Source: JAGOEY01 sp017997515
Lineage (GTDB): Bacteria; Pseudomonadota; Gammaproteobacteria; Burkholderiales; Burkholderiaceae_C
Direction: 5' to 3'
Length of the DNA stretch: 64,000 nucleotides
Assembly (NCBI GenBank): GCA_026314275.1
Contig: CP111109.1
Span: 3,348,001-3,412,000, forward strand
The position numbers were made by a program, and so were the translations under genes. Shown piece after piece: positions 60,127-64,000 of the stretch. Position 1 is the stretch's first letter. Each line of letters opens with the position of its first letter. The notes beneath the pieces were generated by a model. That model was not told the DNA's origin. It searched no databases and was given only the letters and a program-made list of their open reading frames with translations.

Positions 60127-60345
60127 GTGTGTTTTCAGCCCTTTTGGCGCAGAAAACAGCGGGGTGTGGCACCGCTGCGCACATCCGCAGGGCCAAGCCG
60201 GGTGGTGTACGTGTCGTTCCGGTGCGGAAGATGCCCCCAAATTGGTGCGCTGCACACAAAAGCTTTTACCCATCGCAGAGGGCGGGTGCTTGTGTGTGTC
60301 TGGCCGGGGAGGTTGGTTGTGCCTGCAGGCCGCTGCAAGCCAGGA
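60127..60345. other. Non-coding stretch upstream of nirB
   Basis: About 220 bp without a credible gene. It lies upstream of the nirB sigma-54 element and so is the place for NtrC-type activator sites, but no clear GCAC-N5-GTGC palindrome is visible. Confidence 0.5.
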
Positions 60346-60346
60346 A

Positions 60347-60402
60347 ATAATGGCCAAAATGGCCTCCAGCGTATGCTGGGTGAGCGCAGACAGCTATGAA
60401 AT
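60347..60402 (-). repeat. Family A repeat, copy 10
   Basis: In leftward orientation: CTGATTTCATAGCTGTCTGC, GCTCACCCAGCATACGCTGG, AGGCCATTTTGGC. It lies just downstream of the YbhN-family gene stop. Confidence 0.78.
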
Positions 60403-60428
60403 CAGGAGTTTTTTGGCTGGCCCGCTCT

Positions 60429-61409
60429 TCACCGCTTGTGCAGTTCCGCCCAGCCAAAAGCCAGTGTTGCCAGCAGCAACGGCGCAAAGTAATACAGGGC
60501 GCGGTAGGCCAGCAGCGCCGCCAGCACCGTGTCGCGTGGCAGCGGGCCTGCCAGCAGCAGCACCCCCACCGCCTCCAGCACACCCAGCCCTGCGGGAACC
60601 CGCAGAACCAGGCCCGACACGGCGGCCACCAGCACGGTGGCCAGCACCGCAGGGTATGCCACTGCGCCCTGCAGCAACACCCACAAAGCACCCGCCATCA
60701 GCATCCAGTTGCAGGTTGACACCACCAGCTGCCACAGTGCAAGCGGCCAGTGCGGCAGTGGGAAGGAGTGGCCTTGCACGGTAATGGGCTGGCCGTGCCG
60801 CGCCGCACATATGGCCAGGTAGGCTGCAGGCACCAGCAGCAGGGCGGTGCAGGCCCAGCGTATCTGCCCGGCGGTCACACTCCAGCCCGACGGCAGGCGA
60901 GGCTCCCACAGCCAGGGCACGGCAGCGGCCAGCACGAAGTACCCAATCCAGTTGGTCAGCACCCCCAGCCCCACGACCTGGCCGATGGTGCCCGCGTCCA
61001 CGCCCCGGCGTTCGTACAAGCGGTAACGCACGCCCACCCCACCCACCAGCGAGCCCAGGTTCAGCGTGAACGCATAACTGGCCATCGCGATGCCGAGGGT
61101 GGTGGCACGTGGCAGTCCATGGCCGGTGCAACGGCGGCCAATCAGGTCGAAGCTGCCGTAGGCCAGGTGGCTGGTGAACGCAAGCGCGCCTGCCACCCAC
61201 AGTGCGCTGGCAGGCAGCGCACGCAAAGCGTCCAGCACACGCGGCCAGTCCACCGTACGGGCCTGCCGCACCAGCAGCCACACCACCACCAGCAGGAACA
61301 CCGTGACCGCCGCGCGCGCCACCCAAGGCCACCACGGCTGGCGGGTGATGCCGCGTAAACCTGTGGGGGCCACGGTGCCAGCTGCAGAGAGAGTGGAGGA
61401 CGCTGGCAT
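60429..61409 (-). CDS. YbhN / lysylphosphatidylglycerol synthase transmembrane-family protein
   Basis: A 326-residue integral membrane protein of the UPF0104/YbhN family. Conserved blocks include SYAFTLNLGSLVGGVGVRYR, the GLGVLTNWIGYFVLAAAV segment and VPAGLGVLEAVGVLLL, with about eight membrane segments. It follows clsB by 22 nt in a leftward phospholipid operon. YbhN-type proteins are implicated in lipid transport; activity here is not known. ATG 61409 fits the first membrane segment. Confidence 0.86.
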   Translation of the reverse strand: MPASSTLSAAGTVAPTGLRGITRQPWWPWVARAAVTVFLLVVVWLLVRQARTVDWPRVLDALRALPASALWVAGALAFTSHLAYGSFDLIGRRCTGHGLPRATTLGIAMASYAFTLNLGSLVGGVGVRYRLYERRGVDAGTIGQVVGLGVLTNWIGYFVLAAAVPWLWEPRLPSGWSVTAGQIRWACTALLLVPAAYLAICAARHGQPITVQGHSFPLPHWPLALWQLVVSTCNWMLMAGALWVLLQGAVAYPAVLATVLVAAVSGLVLRVPAGLGVLEAVGVLLLAGPLPRDTVLAALLAYRALYYFAPLLLATLAFGWAELHKR

Positions 61410-61431
61410 GGTGAATGGGCCCCGTGCGGGG

Positions 61432-62661
61432 TCAGGCCGTGGCCTTGGTGTTTGCGCTGCGGGGGTGGGGCGGTGCAGCGTGTTGCGGCTTGACCAGCGT
61501 GATAACCGGTTGGTGCCGTGGAAGCCATCCGGCCCAGGTCGGAAACCAGCGCATGGCATGGAAGGCGCAGTAGCTGCGCAGCAGCCGCAGCCAGTCCCAG
61601 CGGCCGGGTGCAGGGATCTCGATCTGCCGGCAGCTGTGCTCCATCAGGTGGGCCAACCGTTCGTGTAGATGAGCGTTGAAAGCCTCGTCCCGGATGACCA
61701 CGTTGGCCTCCAGGTTCAGCGACAGGCTCAACGGGTCCAGGTTGCTGGAGCCCACGGTAGACCAGTTGTCGTCCACCAGCGCCACCTTGCCGTGCAGGGG
61801 GCGGTCGCAGTATTCGTAAATGCGCACCCCGGCGCGCAGCAAGTGGTCGTACAGCATGCTGGCCGCCGTACGCACGATGGGCATGTCCGGCTGGCCTTGC
61901 AAAATCAAGCGCACATCCACGCCGCGTTGGGCGGCACGCCGCATCTCGCGGATGAAACGGTAGCCGGGGAAGAAATACGCGTTGGCAATCACCACGCGGG
62001 TGCGCGCAGTGCGTAACGCGGCGCGGTAATGGCGTTCGATGTCGTTGGTGTGCCGGTGGTTGTCACGGGTGACAAACACGGCCTGGGCTGTCCCGGCCGG
62101 TGTGCCTGTGGTGGGGGCGCTGTGCCGCAATGACGGTTCTGGCGACACCACCGCGTTGCGCGTGAAGTGGTGTATCTGCGCGACGATGGGGCCACGTACC
62201 GCCACGGCATAGTCCTGCTTGGCTTCTGCTCCAAAGTCGGCCAGGTGGTCCGCCGAATAGTTGATGCCACCAATCAGCCCCAGCGCCCCATCGACCACCA
62301 CGATCTTGCGGTGCATGCGCCGCAGCACGTTGATGCGTTTGCCCAAAACGCGTTTGCCCGGGTCAAACACCCGGAAGTGCACACCCGCCTGCACCAGGCT
62401 GCCTACAAAGTGGTCGGACAGGTCGGGTGAGCCAAAGCCGTCCACCAGCACATGGATACGCACCCCGCGTTGTGCTGCCTTCAGCAGCTCTGCATGCAGG
62501 GCCAGACCCACCTTGTCTTCAAACAGGATAAAGGTCTCCAGCAGCACTTCTTCACGCGCCCGGGCAATGGCCGCATTCACGCGGGGGAAGAAGTCTTCGC
62601 CGTTTTCCAGCAACTCGAAGTGGTTGCCGTCGGTCCAGCGGGAAGCCGCGGCGCGTTTCAT
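61432..62661 (-). CDS. clsB: Cardiolipin synthase ClsB
   Basis: A 409-residue phospholipase-D-family enzyme with two HKD motifs: HRKIVVVDGALGLIGGIN and HGKVALVDDNWSTVGSSN. The start at ATG 62661 overlaps the upstream stop (ATGA). It lacks N-terminal membrane segments, as ClsB does, and joins phosphatidylglycerol to another lipid to make cardiolipin. It is co-transcribed with the EEP gene before it and YbhN after it, an arrangement like ymdB/ybhPON in enterobacteria. Confidence 0.92.
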   Translation of the reverse strand: MKRAAASRWTDGNHFELLENGEDFFPRVNAAIARAREEVLLETFILFEDKVGLALHAELLKAAQRGVRIHVLVDGFGSPDLSDHFVGSLVQAGVHFRVFDPGKRVLGKRINVLRRMHRKIVVVDGALGLIGGINYSADHLADFGAEAKQDYAVAVRGPIVAQIHHFTRNAVVSPEPSLRHSAPTTGTPAGTAQAVFVTRDNHRHTNDIERHYRAALRTARTRVVIANAYFFPGYRFIREMRRAAQRGVDVRLILQGQPDMPIVRTAASMLYDHLLRAGVRIYEYCDRPLHGKVALVDDNWSTVGSSNLDPLSLSLNLEANVVIRDEAFNAHLHERLAHLMEHSCRQIEIPAPGRWDWLRLLRSYCAFHAMRWFPTWAGWLPRHQPVITLVKPQHAAPPHPRSANTKATA

Positions 62662-63428
62662 AACACCACCTCTGCCGCCAGCGGCGCATGGTCCGACAGC
62701 TGCCGCCAGGGCATACGCGGCAGCGCCAGGGGCTTGTGGACGGGGGCGTTGCGCACATAGATACGGTCGAGCGCCAGCACGGGTGCCGCTGCCGGGAACG
62801 TGCGCATTGCGCGGCCGCGTGACTGCACAAACACCTCCTGCAAGCCAGCTTCGCGTTTGAGGACGCTGTGTGCGCGGCCACGCCAGTCGTTGAAGTCCCC
62901 GGCCAGCACCACTGGCTCGTGCGGGTTGAAGGTGCGAAGTAATGTGCAGATGTTTTGCAACTGCTTCTGGCGGTGTGACTCGCGCAGCCCCAGGTGCACA
63001 CACACGGCGTGTACGGGTGTGGCGTGGCCGGGCGGCTGCAGCAGGCAATGCAACATGCCACGCTGCTCGGGGCCGCTGACGGAGATGTCGTGGTTGTCAA
63101 AGTGCATGATCGGAAATTTCGACAGCAGCGCGTTGCCATGGTCGCCGTTGTCGTACACCGCGTTGCGCCCGTACGCAAACTGCGGCCAGATAGCGTCTGC
63201 CAAAAATTCGCAGTGCGGCGACTGCGGGAAGTTGGCAATGCGGCCCGCATGGCCATGGTGGGTGCCCAGCACCTCCTGCAGAAACACCACGTCCGCCCCG
63301 ACCGTTCGCACCGCATCACGCAGCTCATGCAGCATGAAGCGGCGGTTGAAGGTGGTGAAGCCTTTGTGCACGTTCACGGTGAGAACCTTGAGGGTCAGTG
63401 GTTGGGGGGCAGGGAAGGGTGATGTCAT
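62658..63428 (-). CDS. Endonuclease/exonuclease/phosphatase-family protein (YbhP-like)
   Basis: A 256-residue EEP-fold metal-dependent hydrolase. KVLTVNVHKGFT, DVVFLQEVLG, AVCVHLGLRE, VVLAGDFNDWRG, ALDRIYVR and LSDHAPLAAEV give the ordered catalytic and metal-binding residues (Asn, Glu, His, Asp/Asn, Asp/His). The family includes nucleases and phospholipid phosphatases; the position ahead of clsB and ybhN, as in ybhPON, favours a lipid role. Start ATG 63428. Confidence 0.88.
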   Translation of the reverse strand: MTSPFPAPQPLTLKVLTVNVHKGFTTFNRRFMLHELRDAVRTVGADVVFLQEVLGTHHGHAGRIANFPQSPHCEFLADAIWPQFAYGRNAVYDNGDHGNALLSKFPIMHFDNHDISVSGPEQRGMLHCLLQPPGHATPVHAVCVHLGLRESHRQKQLQNICTLLRTFNPHEPVVLAGDFNDWRGRAHSVLKREAGLQEVFVQSRGRAMRTFPAAAPVLALDRIYVRNAPVHKPLALPRMPWRQLSDHAPLAAEVVL

Positions 63429-63621
63429 GTCGTCCGATGTAACGCGGCGGTCTGTGCCATTGTTGGGCCCGGGGTGTCGGTGTGCTGTAGGACGGTTTGC
63501 CGATCCGGTGTGGACCAATGGATGCTGCGTTGCGGAGTGCCCAAGTGGGTGGTAGTGCACATGCGGCCTTGGGCGCGTAAGGATTTGTATACTCAAGGGC
63601 TTGTTTCACCGTCAGTTATCC

Positions 63622-64000
63622 ATGCGAACACAGTTGCGATCTTTGCCTTGTCTTCTTGTGGTGTGGGCCTGGGTGGCGCTGGGCTCTGCCCACGCCGCAC
63701 CCACGTGGCTGACCGTTATCGGAGACCCCACCCAGCCTGCGGTGGACACGGTGGAGGTGGACGCCAGCAGCGCCGTTACTTTTGGCAAAGCCCGGTTGGT
63801 GGGTATCCGCGTGAACCGCGCCAAAGACCGGATGGCCCTGGACAAGCAGCCCTTCAGGTCTTACGAATCCCTGGTGGTCATCGATTGCGACAAGCGCACC
63901 GCACGGCACAACAGCCAAACCCTGTTCCCCGAGCCTTTGTGGAAGGGTGTCCCGCGCGCCCACACGTACGATGAAAAAGACATTCGTGAGATGGCCTTCA
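63622..64000 (+). CDS. Secreted protein of unknown function, N-terminal part
   Basis: The gene starts at ATG 63622 and runs off the right edge, with 126 residues visible. A signal peptide (SLPCLLVVWAWVALGSAHAA) is followed by WLTVIGDPTQPAVDTVEVDA, a strand-rich region with VIDCDKRTARH and a QTLFPEPLWKG stretch. This resembles small periplasmic surface-adhesin E-like proteins, but I cannot name it with confidence. TATACT (63588-63593) is a possible -10. Confidence 0.7.
   Translation, partial: MRTQLRSLPCLLVVWAWVALGSAHAAPTWLTVIGDPTQPAVDTVEVDASSAVTFGKARLVGIRVNRAKDRMALDKQPFRSYESLVVIDCDKRTARHNSQTLFPEPLWKGVPRAHTYDEKDIREMAF

Noticed and set aside
60246..60257. GTGC-GCT-GCAC palindrome as an NtrC site upstream of nirB
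   Set aside because: The half-sites are in the wrong order and spacing for NtrC (GCAC-N5-GTGC expected).

Overview
The window is chromosomal DNA of a betaproteobacterium, most probably Burkholderiales, family Comamonadaceae (Rhodoferax/Albidiferax-like). The evidence is high-GC coding sequence, an aat-bpt pair, the nadE-glnB pair, a small sigma-factor operon with DUF3619 and DUF3106 proteins, and at least ten copies of a short hairpin repeat around TAGCTG...GCGC...GGCC/GGCA-TTTTT of a kind I associate with this family. No rRNA, tRNA or CRISPR array was found.

Layout. 1-4600: 3' end of a type III restriction-modification operon (mod, a DUF1016/YhcG-type nuclease, res). 4700-7165: periplasmic sulfurtransferase and a YeeE/YedE sulfur transporter. 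7236-7813: parDE-like toxin-antitoxin pair. 7925-14409: two divergent transcription units around an 11-bp palindrome. Leftward are a sulfonate-type binding protein, a DszC/SfnB-like acyl-CoA-dehydrogenase-fold monooxygenase and a sarcosine-oxidase-like enzyme. Rightward are an amino-acid-type ABC binding protein, two permeases and an FMN reductase. No ABC ATPase is present. 14410-18440: accessory island with an IS5 element nested inside an older IS5-family transposase gene, a HipA/HipT-like kinase followed by a HIRAN protein, and a decayed gene. 18820-21144: a hypothetical gene, azoR and a LysR regulator. 21292-26461: sulfate-uptake operon (1-Cys peroxiredoxin, alpha/beta hydrolase, sbp, cysT, cysW, cysA). 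26525-38141: housekeeping genes (dsbB, argA, hrpA, nadE, glnB, LOG protein, dgkA, RDD protein). 38278-40091: ECF-sigma operon. 40401-48647: branched-chain amino acid genes (ilvI, ilvH, ilvC), pssA, and two different 2-isopropylmalate synthases preceded by a leucine attenuator. 48767-52262: pbpG, an IclR regulator, bpt and aat. 52486-60126: nitrogen assimilation (nirBD, NIT-ANTAR antiterminator, nitrite/formate channel, PP2C-kinase fusion) with two matching sigma-54 promoters. 60429-63428: phospholipid genes (YbhN family, clsB, EEP family). 63622-64000: start of a secreted protein.

Themes. Sulfur acquisition appears three times (thiosulfate-type, organosulfur-type, sulfate). Assimilatory nitrite reduction shows two layers of control that can be read in the sequence: sigma-54 promoters and leader termination. 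The strongest candidates for something new are the kinase-HIRAN pair at 16271-17915, which looks like a split HipA (HipT-like kinase plus a HipS-like domain fused to HIRAN) without HipB; the ATPase-less organosulfur module; and the short repeat, which lies in frame inside four conserved genes and supplies the ribosome-binding site of pssA.
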